DNA from: Arachis hypogaea
Lineage: Eukaryota > Streptophyta > Magnoliopsida > Fabales > Fabaceae
Direction: 5' to 3'
Assembly: GCF_003086295.3 (NCBI RefSeq)
Contig: NC_092051.1
Span: 82,778,445 to 82,842,444, forward strand
Length of the DNA: 64,000 nt
Each line of letters begins with the position of its first letter. Position 1 is the stretch's first letter. The translations under genes and the position numbers were made by a program. The notes under the pieces are model-generated. The model was not told the DNA's origin. It worked only from the letters and a program-made list of their open reading frames with translations, and did not search any database. Below, piece by piece: positions 22,459 to 33,956 of this stretch.

Positions 22459-22476
22459 TGGCGCCGTTGCCGGGGA
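22459..22476 (+). other. Primer-binding site, tRNA-Asp, element D
   Basis: TGGCGCCGTTGCCGGGGA, complementary to the tRNA-Asp 3' end, three bases after the LTR. Confidence 0.93.
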
Positions 22477-23116
22477 ATTGCAAACGTGTGCCTTATTATT
22501 GGTTATTGTAAATATTTGCTTTTTGCTTGTTTATTTATTTTTATTTTTGTTCTTATTTTTTCTTTTTCATAAATTAAGAGGTTATTGGTTTTTTTATTTA
22601 GTTATTAAAAAAAATTTCAAAAATTTGTTCTTCGTGTTCATCTTGACCTTCAAGTTGTTCTTAGTTGTTTTCTTCGTTTTGATGTAAAAATTTTAAGTTT
22701 CGTATCATTTTATTATTTTTCTCTTTCCTCGTTAAATTCAAAAATATATTTTCTCTTTATTTTAATTGGATTTTCGAATTTTCCTTTTAAAAGAAATTTC
22801 ATATTTTTTTATTTTAAAATTTTTATCTTATCTTATCTTAGTTTTAATTTTCAAAATTCAAATCTTTTTCAAAAATCATATCCTTTTCAAAATCTTATCT
22901 TATCTTATTTCAAAATCAAATTTCAAATTTCAATATTTAAATTCTAAAATTCAAATTTCAAAATTTAAATTTAAAATTTTAAAAATCAAACCTATTCAAA
23001 ATTTAAATCTTTTTCAAAACTTTATCTTATATTGTTGACTTTTACAAAATTAAAATTTCAATAACCTTTTAATTTAAATTTGTTTTTATTTTCATTTTTA
23101 ATTTTTATTTGCTATT
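22477..23116 (+). other. AT-rich 5' leader of element D
   Basis: About 640 bp of low-complexity A/T sequence with cttatcttatctta repeats and TTCAAAATTCAAATTT runs. Open frames here encode only Phe/Leu/Lys-rich strings and are not genes. Confidence 0.7.
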
Positions 23117-24523
23117 ATGAGTTCTCACCCCATCGCTTTGAGTTTGGTTCCAATGCTGTTGCAAGGAATAGAAATTATAACAGGAACATGCATCAAGGTC
23201 AAAACAATCAGAGATGGAAGGAGCCACGAGGATCTGATCAACCCTTTGAGCAACAACACCCTCCAAACTACCATGGACGACGACCATTCCACAGTGCATG
23301 TCAAAACGACAGTTATGGTGGACCCTTTCGTAACAACCAACTCCCACCAAACTGCTGTGGTCAAGAGCCATTCCGAGGTGCATACCAAAAGGATAGATAT
23401 GGTGGACCCCCTTGTAGTTACCAACAAGGCCCACCATATGCTTATGAACCGCCTCTCCAACATACCTTTGAACCACCACACTCACAAGCCCCCTACCACC
23501 ATTCATCTCCATATGACCCTAACCCTTATCCACCCAAATTCCAACCCAATTACTCCCAAGAACCACCACCTACCTATGCACCATGTCCATATCCATCGCC
23601 CCAAGAATTAAGGGAGCAACTCAAGGAAACGTTTGAAAAATTTAATGCCACACTTCACCAATTGAATCAAGCAATAAATAGATTACCTTCTCTACGTTCG
23701 GACACTCAAGGAACCCCCATGGCTTCATGTGGACAATCTAATGAAGAATGTAGCATGAAGAAGATACTAGAAACTCCAGTGGACAGTACGGAGCATGACT
23801 TTGTACTGGAACAAGTGAAGGAAGCTATAATTATTGAAGAGGAAGAAGTGGTTGAAGACTTAGGAGATGCTGAACCCCCATGGGAAAGTCAAGTTATAAA
23901 GCCTCCTTCAAGGATGTTTAAAATTAATGTTGAGGAGAGTGTACAACCTCCAAGGCATATCATGATTGAAGACTTTAAAGAGGTTGATCAAGAGATGGAT
24001 TCAATCATTGATGAATTCTTATCTGCAATTGAATCCTCTCCCATTGGACTTGACATGAAAATTAAAGAAGAAGAAGCACAACCTCCCATGCCCTTGGTGA
24101 ATAATGAAGAAGAGATCAAATTGGAAGAAAGCTACCAAGAGAAAGAGGTTGAAATTGAAGAAACTTGTAAGGAGGTAGAAGTTGACAAGGAAGAACTCAA
24201 GGGACTGGAGCTGGAAATCACCTTGCCAATGCTGTTGGAGACCTCTCCCCTAAAGCCATCACCATCCATTTCTTCATTCAAGTGGGTAAATCTTTCATCT
24301 CTAAGCTTAATTAGCTCACTTGAATATGCTTTACTTGAAACAGATGATCAGCTTAGAGCTCTTTGTGGCATTAAGCGTAAAAGGAAGATGATTAGTAGTT
24401 GGAGTTGTCAAGCAAGGTTCAACATGGTTATGTGCTCAAAGTTTAATTGCAAGGGTTAGTGTAAAGCTCAACTGAATGGGTCTAGGAAGTTGTTTGGCCG
24501 CTTTAGTGAGAATTCAGACTGCT
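23117..24523 (+). pseudogene. ORF1 of element D, P/Y/Q-rich protein of unknown function, frameshifted and truncated
   Basis: The expected ATG (23117, MSSHP) is out of frame with the main body by a small indel; the open body runs from about 23131 to 24459. It has the Pro/Tyr/Gln-rich N-terminal part (duplicated HGRRPF / GQEPF type blocks not seen in A or C), a coiled-coil-like acidic middle, and the conserved domain RALCGIKRKRKM...CSKFNCKG. A TAG at 24457-24459 replaces a Trp codon found in A and C, and the J LTR begins at 24524, removing the last part. The most complete copy of this protein in the window. Confidence 0.8.
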
Positions 24524-25597
24524 TGTGGTGCGCAGAAATTGTGACGGTTCCATTCCTTAGTAACAACGCTGAAAACTTTATACGCACGTTCATAATCTTA
24601 ATTCTTTGTCACAACTTCGCACAACTGACCAGCAAGTGCACTGGGTCGTCCAAGTAACAAACCTTACATGAGTAAGGGTCGATCCCACGGAGATTGTCGG
24701 CTTGAAGCAAGCTATGGTCACTTTGTAAATCTCAGTCAGGCAGATTCAAATGGATATAGAGTTTTAATAATTAAAAGATAAATAAAACATAGATTAGGAT
24801 AGAGATACTTATGTAATTCATTGGTGAGAATTTCAGATAAGCATATAGAGATGCTTTCGTTCCTCTGAACCTCTGCTTTCCTGCTGTCTTCATCCAATCA
24901 TTCCTACTCCTTTCCATGGCAAGCTGTATGTTAGGCATCACCGTTGTCAATGGCCACCTGTCCTCTTAGTGAAACTGGTCCAATGCGCTGTCACTGCATG
25001 GCTAATCATCTGTTGGTTCTCGATCATATTGGAATAGGATCCATTGATCCTTTTGCGTCTGTCACTACGCCCAGCACTCGCGAGTTTGAAGCTCGTCACA
25101 GTCATTCAATCCCTGAATCCTACTCGGAATACCACAGACAAGGTTTAGACTTTCCGGATTCTCAAGAATGGCCGTCCATGGACTCTAACTTATACCACGA
25201 AGACACTAATAACTCAGACTCGGTCCCCTGTATTAGATATCCAAGAGATATCCATTCAATTCTAAGGTAGAACGGAAGTGGTTGTCAGGCACGCGTTCAT
25301 AAGTTGAGAATGATGATGACTGTCACAATCATCACATCCATCATATTGAAGTGCGAATGAATATCTTAGAAGCGGAATAAGTTGAATTGAATAGAAAAAC
25401 AGTAGTACTTTGCATTAATCTTTGAGGAACAGCAGAGCTCCACACCTTAATCTATGGTGTGTAGAAACTCTACCGTTGAAAATACACAAGTGATAAATGT
25501 TCAGGCATGGCCGAATGGCCAGCCCTCACAAAAGTCTAAGATAGCATAAAAACTAATCAAAGATGATCCAAAGATATAAACATAATAGTAAAAAGTC

Positions 25598-25606
25598 CTA
25601 TTTATA
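25598..25606 (-). promoter_or_regulatory. TATA box of the J LTR
   Basis: Minus-strand TATAAATAG about 600 bp into the LTR and just downstream of the palindrome cluster. Confidence 0.6.
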
Positions 25607-25731
25607 CTAAACTAGTTACTAGGGTTTGCAGAATTGAGTAAATGATGCAGAAATCCACTTCTGGGGCCCACTTGGTGTGTGCTTGGGCTGAGCATTGAGC
25701 TTTACACGTGTAGAGGCTTCTCTTGGAGTTG

Positions 25732-25835
25732 AACGCCAGTTTGTAGCCTGTTTCTGGCGTTGAACTCCACTTTGCAACCTGTTTCTGGCGTTTGACTCCA
25801 GAATGCAGCATGGAACTGGCGTTGAACGCCAGTTT
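25732..25835. repeat. Array of TGGCGTTGAACGCCA-type palindromes in U3 of J
   Basis: Four units (gttgaacgccagtt, ctggcgttgaactcca, ctggcgtttgactcca, ctggcgttgaacgccagt) spaced about 25 bp, similar to the array at 571-745. Confidence 0.85.
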
Positions 25836-26204
25836 ACGTCGTCTATATTTATTAAAAGTATGGACTATTATATATTGCTGGAAAGCTCTGGATGTCTACT
25901 TTCCAACTCAATTAAGAGCGCGCCATTTGAAGTTCTGTAGCTCCAGAAAATCCATTCCGAGTGCAGAGAGGTCAGAATCCAACAGCATCAGCAGTCCTTT
26001 TTCAGCCTGAATCAGATTTTTGCTCAAGTCCCTCAATTTCAGCCAGAAATTACCTGAAATCACAGAAAAACACACAAACTCATAGTAAATTCCAGAAATG
26101 TGATTTTTAATTAAAAATTAAAAAAAATATAATGAAAATTAATTAAATCATACTAAAATATACTAAAAACAATACCAAAAAGTGTATAAATTATCCGCTC
26201 ATCA

Positions 26205-27449
26205 CAACACCAAACATAAATTGTTGCTTGTCCCCAAGCAACTGAAAATCAAATAGGATAAAAAGAAGAGAATATACTATAGATTCCGAAATATCAATGA
26301 AACTTAGCTCCAATCAGATGAGCGGGATTTGTAGCTTTTTGCCTTTTGAATAGTTTTGGCATCTCACTTTATCCATTGAGGTTCAGAATGATTGGCTTCT
26401 ATAGGAACTTAGAATTCAGATAGTGTTATTGATTCTCCTAGTTCAGTATGTTAATTCTTGAACACAGCTACTTTATGAGTCTTGGCCGTGGCCCTAAGTA
26501 CTTTGTTTTCCAGTATTACCACCGGATACATAAATGCCACAGACACATAACTGGGTGAACCTTTTTCAGATTGTGACTCAGCTTTGCTAAAGTCCCCAAT
26601 TAGAGGTGTCTAGGGTTCTTAAGCACATTCTTCTTTTGCTTTGGACCTCGACTTTAACCGCTGAGTCTCAAGTTTTCACTTGACACCTTCACGCCACAAG
26701 CACATGCTTAGGGACAGATTGGTTTAGCCGCTTAGGCCAGGATTTTATTCCTTTAGGCCCTCCTATCCACTGATGCTCAAAACCTTGGATCCTTTTTATT
26801 ACCCTTACCTTTTGGTTTTAAGGGCTACTGGCTTTTTGCTCTTGCCTTTTGGTTTTAAGAGCTTTTGGCTTTTTCTGCTTGCTTTTTCTTTATCTTTCTC
26901 TTTTTTTCGCCATTTTTTTCGTAAGCTTTCTGTATTCACTGATTTTTCTTGCTTCAAGAATCATTTTTATGATTTTTTAGATTATCTAATAACATTTCTC
27001 CTGTTCATCATTCTTTCAAGAGCCAACATATTTAACATTCATAAACAACAATTTCAAAAGACATATGCACTGTTCAAGCATTCATTCAGAAAACAAAAAG
27101 TATTGTCACCACATCAAAATAATTAAACTAGTTTCATGGATGAATTCGAAACCATGTACTTCTTGTTCTTTTGTAATTAAAACATTTTTCATTTAAGAGA
27201 GGTGATGGATTCATAGGACATTCATAACTTTAAGGCATAGACACTTAAATACTAATGATCATGTAATAAAGACACAAACATAAATAAAACATAAGGCTCA
27301 AAAACCGAAAAACAGGAAAATAAATAGACAAGGAGATTAAGGAATGAGTCCACCTTAGTGAGGGTGGCATCTTCCTCTCCTTGAAGAACCAATGGTGCTC
27401 TTGAGCTCCTCTATGTCTCTTCCTTGTCTTTCTTACTCCTCCCTTATAG
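26205..27449 (-). mobile_element. Internal 3' part of element J, non-coding
   Basis: Starts with the minus-strand polypurine-tract region (caagcaacaatttatgtttg then GTGTTG) against the LTR. About 1.2 kb without a credible gene follows, with two GTGTCTGTGG / TGCTTGTGG-type blocks at about 26500-26720. Stops at about 27450 where E begins. I infer that K (31745-34385) is the 5' part of the same minus-strand element, split by E. Confidence 0.65.
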
Positions 27450-27469
27450 CATGGGAATCATGGCCTCCC

Positions 27470-27497
27470 ACGCGACCGCGTGCCCCACGCGGCCGCG
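27470..27497. repeat. Palindrome remnant upstream of ORF3 of E
   Basis: Two adjacent inverted motifs, cacgcgaccgcgtg and cacgcggccgcgtg, match the internal ACGCG arrays of A and C, but only two units remain. Confidence 0.85.
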
Positions 27498-27568
27498 TGC
27501 CCTGAGTTTTCGATGTAAAAGGGTGCACAGTAACATTCTGTGCGAGAGTGATGCTGGATTGGTGCAGG

Positions 27569-28822
27569 ATGGCCACCAAGAAAGGAAAGGAGAAAGCAAC
27601 TTCCAAACCACCAACAAGAAGAGGAACTAAAAGAGCATTAGTGGCAGAGCCTTCTTCAACTGCAGTCAAGCCCTCAACAAAACGAGTTAAGAGGATAATA
27701 AAGGTTGATGAAAAGGAGAAAGTCTTTCCAGCAGAGGACACTGCGCGATTTTCCAATCGCTACTGTGAGCAGATGTTCCCTATCCTGGCAGAAAGGAACT
27801 ATAACAATGAATACCTTCTTATCCTCCCATCCAATATTGCCACCTTTGTTGAGCTGCAAATTGAGCGAAGACAATGGGGTTTCCTACGGAGACAGCCAAG
27901 GCAGGTCAATCTTTCTTGGGTAGTTGAGTTCTACTCCAACTTCTACATGCCGACCCTGCAGTCTGTTTATGTCAGGCAGAAGCAAGTCCCCATCACAGAA
28001 GAGGCCATTCAACAAGCTCTGAGTCTTCCCCCTATTTCAGCAGGAATGGACGCTTTTCAAGAAGCCGCCCTTCAGCGCCAGAGATACCAATTTGACTGGG
28101 ACTCTGTTCTCGGAATCATCACAGCACCTGGCAGCCGTTGGATCTACGGATACCACCGTACCCGCCCTAAGGGAATCTTCGCTTCAGCACTTACCTTGGA
28201 GGCTCGCGTATGGGCACAGATCATGTCCCATTACATCTTTCTGAGCACTCATGAGTCCTCCTTCACTGCGGACATGGCTGTTCTACTATGGTGCATCCTT
28301 ACAGACCAACCTCTGAATCTCTCAAGACATATCCGGAATGCTATGGAACACATAAAAATTGTGGGCAACTTACCTTTCCCCGCCTTGGTCTCAGATCTTG
28401 TCTCAGCAGCCGGAGTCTCCTACAGAGCTGGGGACACCAAAGCCGTGCTTCCACGAGATGATCAGTATGTCCCTAATGGGAAATACCTCAGACTCTCAGC
28501 AGCCACTACAAGCCTTCCTACTGCTCCAGTTGAAGATAATCCTTCTTCAACACCACAAGCATCTACAACTGAGAATTTGCTCCAGCAGATAATCGAACGG
28601 TTGGATCGGCAAGAACAGAAAGCAAAGATGAGAGAGCACCATAACGAGTGCCGATTCAAACACCTCAAGGGGCTACTCAAGGGACACTTCAGAGACTCAG
28701 ATTCCCCGGATTCCACTTCCTTTACTAGCACAGGGAGCCATGATGGTCCCGATGATGGAGATACTGCTACCAGCCCACCCCTGTTCCTGACAAATGGCAC
28801 CGAGGACGGTGCAAAGCCTTAA
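27569..28822 (+). CDS. ORF3 of element E, Transposase_32-like protein, intact frame
   Basis: 417 codons, one uninterrupted frame. I chose ATG 27569 (MATKKGKEKATSKPP) over 27548 because A and C start there. Residues 1-55 are Lys/Arg-rich and look like nuclear-localisation sequence (TRRGTKR, KRVKRIIK). Residues of about 60-300 match the domain seen in ORF3 of F and B, including an LSWVVEFYSNFY block. The C-terminal 120 residues include a short Gln/Glu/Lys-rich helix and a Ser/Asp-rich tail. The family, annotated as 'putative plant transposon protein', is common 3' of pol in Athila-like elements; its activity is unknown. The TAA stop is the first triplet of an exact 17-nt copy of the polypurine tract. 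Confidence 0.85.
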   Translation: MATKKGKEKATSKPPTRRGTKRALVAEPSSTAVKPSTKRVKRIIKVDEKEKVFPAEDTARFSNRYCEQMFPILAERNYNNEYLLILPSNIATFVELQIERRQWGFLRRQPRQVNLSWVVEFYSNFYMPTLQSVYVRQKQVPITEEAIQQALSLPPISAGMDAFQEAALQRQRYQFDWDSVLGIITAPGSRWIYGYHRTRPKGIFASALTLEARVWAQIMSHYIFLSTHESSFTADMAVLLWCILTDQPLNLSRHIRNAMEHIKIVGNLPFPALVSDLVSAAGVSYRAGDTKAVLPRDDQYVPNGKYLRLSAATTSLPTAPVEDNPSSTPQASTTENLLQQIIERLDRQEQKAKMREHHNECRFKHLKGLLKGHFRDSDSPDSTSFTSTGSHDGPDDGDTATSPPLFLTNGTEDGAKP

Positions 28823-28836
28823 GTGTGGGGAGGTTG
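28820..28836 (+). other. Internal copy of the polypurine tract at the ORF3 stop codon
   Basis: TAAGTGTGGGGAGGTTG, identical over 17 nt to 30263-30279. A and C have the same arrangement (3967-3981 and 15262-15276). Confidence 0.9.
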
Positions 28837-30262
28837 GTCAGTACCTGACTTCCGGAGGTAATTTTTCTTCGCTAGCACCAATAATTAGGATATTTTAGTT
28901 AGATTTTCTTTCCTTTATAGAATAGAATAAATTGCGTAGGTTAGGATAGTTGCATGCATGTTCTACTTGATTAAAAAGAGAATAAGTTTCGTTTAAAAAT
29001 CTATCTTTGGAACAAAATTTCACTAATTTTTTCAAAAAATTTTTATGATAAATTTGCTTGAGTTGTATTTGGAACATGATATTTGAATTAAAGAACACGC
29101 AACCTGTGAAAGATTTGAGCCTTTATCTATGGTTACATTATTTAGCCATAATTATTTCATTCTTGTGTGTTTACTTCTCTACGATTGTAATCTATATTTT
29201 GTTTTATCTTATATGTCCAATATTTATTATATTCACATGCTTGCACATGACTGAGGCCATTATTTTGTTATTAACTCACTTATCCCAAATAAGCCTACCT
29301 TTTACATCACCTTTGTTAGCCCCTTGAACTTTTAATCCCCTCTTGTTCTATAACCACATTACTAGCCTTAAGCAGAAAAACAAATTAAAAATCTCAAGTG
29401 AATCTTTGGTTAGCTTAAGATAGAAACTGTGTATCAACTAAAGTGTGGGAACATTGGGTAATGAGGGAATGTATTTAATTTATTTGAATATTGGGAATTT
29501 GGGAACCTACTCATGAAAAGAAAAACCAAATTAGAAAATAATGAAGAATCTATGTGTATTGATACGTTATGTTTGCTTTTATGAATTAAATATATATATA
29601 AGGGGACAAAAATTACCCCAATGTTAATGTTAATCAATGCACATGTGATAAATTAAAAAGAAAAATTTGGTACATGAGTATGGGAATCATACAAAAGTGG
29701 GAATTATGGGTAGCTAGGTGTGATTTTAAACTTGTATAAAGTATGTATATGTTAGGTGAGATCTTAGACAAATCAAAGATTCACTTTGTTAGCTCACTTA
29801 GCCTTATATATATATACATCCTTACTTTTACCTCAGCCCCATTACAACCTTGAAAAGACCTCATGATGTTTGCATTGGTATATTAACTGTTGTTGATTGG
29901 TTAAGAGAAGAACAAAAGTTAGAAAGCATGATTAGAGAAGGATAGAGTGATCACCCTATACACTAGAGATTAGAGCGTACATACATTATCAGTTAGGGTT
30001 CAATACTTGAATTTTCATGTTCCCTGCTTTCATGAGCTATCTTCTTGCACTATTATCCATTTTATTGTATAATGATAGAATTAGTGGAATTTGATTTGTA
30101 ATTGTTTTGAAGAGCTTATTTACTTTTGATCAAGTGGGCAAGAACCATATAGTTGCATTTATTTATATATATATATAGGTTTGCATTGCATTTCATGAGT
30201 TTCTACATGTTCATACTTATTTCCTTATCTCCTTCAATTAAGCATGAGGAAATGCTAATGTT
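28837..30262 (+). other. Non-coding 3' region of element E
   Basis: No credible gene. Counterpart of 2565-3966 in A. Contains TA-rich stretches at about 29590, 29807 and 30167. Confidence 0.65.
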
Positions 30263-30277
30263 TAAGTGTGGGGAGGT
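30263..30277 (+). other. Polypurine tract of element E
   Basis: TAAGTGTGGGGAGGT immediately before the LTR start TGATAAACC at 30278. Confidence 0.9.
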
Positions 30278-31744
30278 TGATAAACCACTATTTTATGGTT
30301 TATATTACGTTTAATTATGTGGTTTTATCATGATCCTTACCCACTTATTCATTAAATTAGCATGCATATTAGATTTCTTTCTGGAATTTATTACATGTTT
30401 GAAAACTGCTTCCTAGAGACTTTAATTATTTAATTTTAATTCTCTTTTATTCCATTCGATGCCGTGATCTGTGTGTTAAGTGTTTCAGATTTTATAGGGC
30501 ATGAATGAGTTGGAGATTGGGAAGGAAGCTAGCAAAAATGGAAAAAACACAAGAATTTGAGGAGATAACCAGCGAGAAGTGACACGGTCGCATGGCTCAC
30601 GCGACCGCGTGAAGGAGAGCAAATCGCAGCGACGCGACTGCATGGCTCACGCGGCCGCACAGATTGGATAGCCCAAGCGACGCGGTAGCGTGGACGACGC
30701 GAACGCGTGGCGAGGAAAAAGCGCAAGTGATGCGTCCGCATGGATGACGCGATCGCGTGATATGTGCGATCTGCATAATCTGCAGAATTCACTGGGGGCG
30801 ATTTTGGACCCTATTTCGACCCAGTTCTCGACTCGGAACAGCAGACTAGAGTCAGAGAATATGCAGAAACAAACAACACATTCATTCGGAGATAGTTTTA
30901 GATCTAGTTTTACTCTCTTAGGTTTTTCTCTCTAGGTTTTAGAATTTTTAATTTTCAATTGATCTTAGCATTGGAACAATGAGGAGAGTTATTTCATCAT
31001 CAAGACTTCGTCATTCTAGTTCGTTTTCTTAACTTGGTTTCATTCTTTCATGTTCTTTGTTTTGTTCAGTTTTGTTATTTGAATAATTTTATGATTAATT
31101 AATGCAAGGATTATTTCTTTTTAATTCAATTTCAATTCCAATAATCATGTCTTCTTTTAATTCCCTTTCATGTGCTATGGATTTATTATTTACAATGCGT
31201 GAGTAGTTTCTTTACTTGATGGGGAGTTGATTAAAAGGAACTCTTGAGTTGGAAGGATTGAAGGAAAAATTTATAATTGAGTTAAATGTTGGATTGCTAT
31301 CCTGTCACCAACGCCAATCCCTTTGAACTAAGTGGGTTGCAACTTGTGAACAGATCTGGCATTCCAACTTGTTTGACTTTCCCTTACCTAGTAAAGGATA
31401 ACCAAACAGAACAACTATTAATTATAAATTAATCTTACAATCACTCCATCAATAGTAGAAATTCCAACCAATCAACTCCCAGTCAAGGCTTTTACTCATA
31501 TTAATTAAATTTCCTCAATTTAAATCCTAATTTACTTAACTCAACTTCTTTGAACAATAAGATAGCACACTTTTCTGCAACTCGTTGGGAGACGACCTGA
31601 GACTTAAAACTCCCAGTAATTTTTAATTCAGACTCTCTGTGACATACTTCTAAATTGATAGGCAAATTTTCGGTGAGTTAAGAACTATACTTGCAACGTA
31701 ACCATTTTAATAATTTTTAATTCACCAGCTTCTGCGTCTCATCA
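30278..31744 (+). repeat. 3' LTR of element E
   Basis: Starts TGATAAACCACTATTTTATG and ends near ...GCGTCTCATCA. The 5' half matches group 1, but the 3' third differs from A, C and D, so it is a separate subfamily, shared with 8471-9180. Palindromes at 30580-30765. Confidence 0.75.
30580..30765. repeat. CpG palindrome array in the E LTR
   Basis: Units such as gctcacgcgaccgcgtgaag, gacgcgaacgcgtggc and gacgcgatcgcgtgat. The same series in reverse orientation is seen at 8694-8880. Confidence 0.88.
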
Positions 31745-33956
31745 GGCCTCTCAACACCAAACTTAGAGTTTGGTTGTGGCCTCCCAACACCAAACTTAGA
31801 GTTTGAATGTGGGGATTTTGTTTGACTCTGCATTGAGAGAAACTTTTCATGCTTCTTCTCCATGGTTACAGAGGGAGATCCTTGAGCTTTAAACACAAGG
31901 GAGTCCTTATTCACTTGAAGGACCAATTCTCCTCTGTCAACATCAATCACAACTTTTGCTGTGGCTAGGAAGGGTCTGCCAAGGATGATGGATTCATCTA
32001 TACACTTCCCAGTCTCTAAGATTATGAAGTCAGCAGGGATGTAATGGCCTTCAACCTTTACCAAGACATCCTCTACAAGTCTATAAGCCTGTTTCTTTGA
32101 ATTGTCTGCCATCTCTAGTGAGATTCTAGCAGCTTATACCTCAATGATCCCTAGCTTCTCCATTACAGAGAGAGGCATGAGGTTTATACTTGACCCTAGG
32201 TCACACAGAGCCTTCTCAAAGGTCATGGTGCCTATGGTCATCCAGTTCTTTGATGAGCAATGGAGGTTCATCCTCCCAAGTCTCATTACCAAATAACTTG
32301 GCATTTAGCTTCATGATTGCTCCAAAGTACTTAGCAACTTGCTCTTCAGTAACATCTTCATCCTCTTCAGAGGAAGAATACTCATCAGAGCTCATGAATG
32401 GCAGAAGTAAATTCAATGGAATCTCTATGGTCTCTGTGTGAGCCTCAGATTCCCATGGTTCTTCATCAGGAAACTCCATGGAGGCCAGTGGACGTCCATT
32501 GAGGTCTTCCTCAGTAGAGATCACTGCCTCTTCCTCCTCTCCAGGTTCGGCCGTGTGGGTTGTGGTTATGGCCTTGCACTCTCTTTTTGGATTCTCTTCT
32601 GTATTGCTTGGGAGAGTACTAGGAGGGAGTTCAGTAATTTTCTTACTCAGCTGACCCACTTGTGCCTCCAAATTTTTAATGGAGGACCTTGTTTCAGTCA
32701 TGAAACTTTGAGTAGTTTTAATTAAATCAGAGACTACAGTTGCTAATTCAGAGTGGCTCTGCTTAGAATTCTCTGTCTATTGCTGAGAAGATGATGGAAA
32801 AGGTTTGCTATTGCTAAACCTGTTTCTTCCACCATTATTGTTATTGAAGCCTTGTTGAGGCCTCTGTTGGTCCTTCCGTTAGAGATTTGGATGATTTCTC
32901 CATGAAGGATTATAGGTGTTTCCATAGGGTTCTCCCATGTAATTCACCTCTTCCATTGCTGGGTTCTTAGGATCATAAGCTTCTTCTTCAGATGAAGCTT
33001 CCTTAGTACTGCCTGGTGCAGCTTGCATTCCATACAGACTTTAAGAAATCATATTGACTTGCTGAGTCAATATTTTATTCTGAGCTAGTATGGCATTCAG
33101 AGTATCAATCTCAAGAACTCCTTTCTTCTGATTTGTCCCATTATTCACAGGGTTCCTTTTAGAAGTGTACATGAATTGGTTATTTACAACCATCTCAATG
33201 AGTTCCTGAGCTTCTGCAGGCGTCTTCTTCAGATGAAGAGATCCTCCAGCAGAGCTGTCCAATAACATCTTGGATAGTTCAGACAGACCATCATAGAAGA
33301 TACCTATGATGCTCCATTCTGAAAGCATGTCAGAAGGGCACCTTCTGATTAATTGCTTGTATCTTTCCCAAGCTTCATAGAGGGATTCACCTTCCTTCTG
33401 TCTGAAGGTTTGGACTTGCACTCTAAGCTTACTAGATTTTTGAAGCCAAGAAGGCATTGACTAGCTTTTCCCAAGAGTTCAGGCTTTCTTTAGGTTGTGA
33501 GTCTAACCATGTCCTAGCTATGTGTCTTACAGCAAAAGGGAAGAGCATAAGTCTGTAGACTTCAGGGTCAACCCCATTGGTCTTGACAGTGTCACAGATT
33601 TGCAAGAATTCAGCTAAGAACTGATGAGGATCTTCCAATGGAAGTCTATGAAACTTGTAATTCTGTTGCATTAGAGAAATTAATTGAGGATTAAGCTCAA
33701 AGTTGTTTGCTCCAATGGCAGGGATTGAGATGCTTCTCCTATAGAAGTCGGGAGTAGGTGCAGTAAAGTCACCAAGCACCTTTCTTGCATTGTTGGCATT
33801 GTTGTTTTCAGCTGCCATTGTTTCTTCTTCCTTGAAAAGCTCTGTTAGGCCCTCTAGAGAGAGTTATGCTTTAACTTCTCTTAGCTTTCTCTTCAAGGTC
33901 CTTTCAGGTTCAGGATCAGCTTGAACAAGTATGCCTTTATCTTTGCTCCTGCTCAT
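31745..33956 (-). pseudogene. gag-protease remnant of element K (Athila-like), broken
   Basis: The start is ATG at 33956 (MSRSKDKGILVQADPEPERT), sharing the EPERT..LRRE start motif with the gag of F and I. An early stop follows. The gag domain comes next (LDSQPKESLNSWEKLVNAF, then SLYEAWERYKQLIRRCP), with a frame break near 33440. Further stops precede a Glu-rich linker and a protease-like end (IILGRPFLATAKVVIDVDRG) at about 32000. It is cut at 31745 by the LTR of E. Several stops and frameshifts make it dead. Gag packages element RNA and the protease matures it; neither product can be made here. Confidence 0.88.

Larger units (their letters stand above)
24524..26204 (-). repeat. 3' LTR of element J (FIDEL-like)
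   Basis: On the minus strand it starts TGATGAGCGGATAATTTATA at 26204 and ends ...GCACCACA at 24524, 1681 bp. Minus-strand TATA (TATAAATAG) at 25598-25606; GGCGTTGAACGCCA-type palindromes at 25732-25835 upstream of it. I recognise the start of this LTR from peanut repeats of the FIDEL kind; the name needs a search. It interrupts ORF1 of D. Confidence 0.8.
27450..31744 (+). mobile_element. 3' part of group 1 element E, inserted between J and K
   Basis: Plus orientation: palindrome remnant (27470-27497), intact ORF3 (27569-28822), internal polypurine-tract copy, 3' non-coding region, polypurine tract and 3' LTR (30278-31744). The 5' LTR, primer site and ORF1 are absent, so the left end at about 27450 is truncated. 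The 3' non-coding region resembles those of A and C. The exact left breakpoint is uncertain. Confidence 0.7.

Noticed and set aside
22478..23038. Phe/Leu/Lys-rich open frames
   Set aside because: AT-rich 5' leader of element D between primer site and ORF1; simple-sequence translation.
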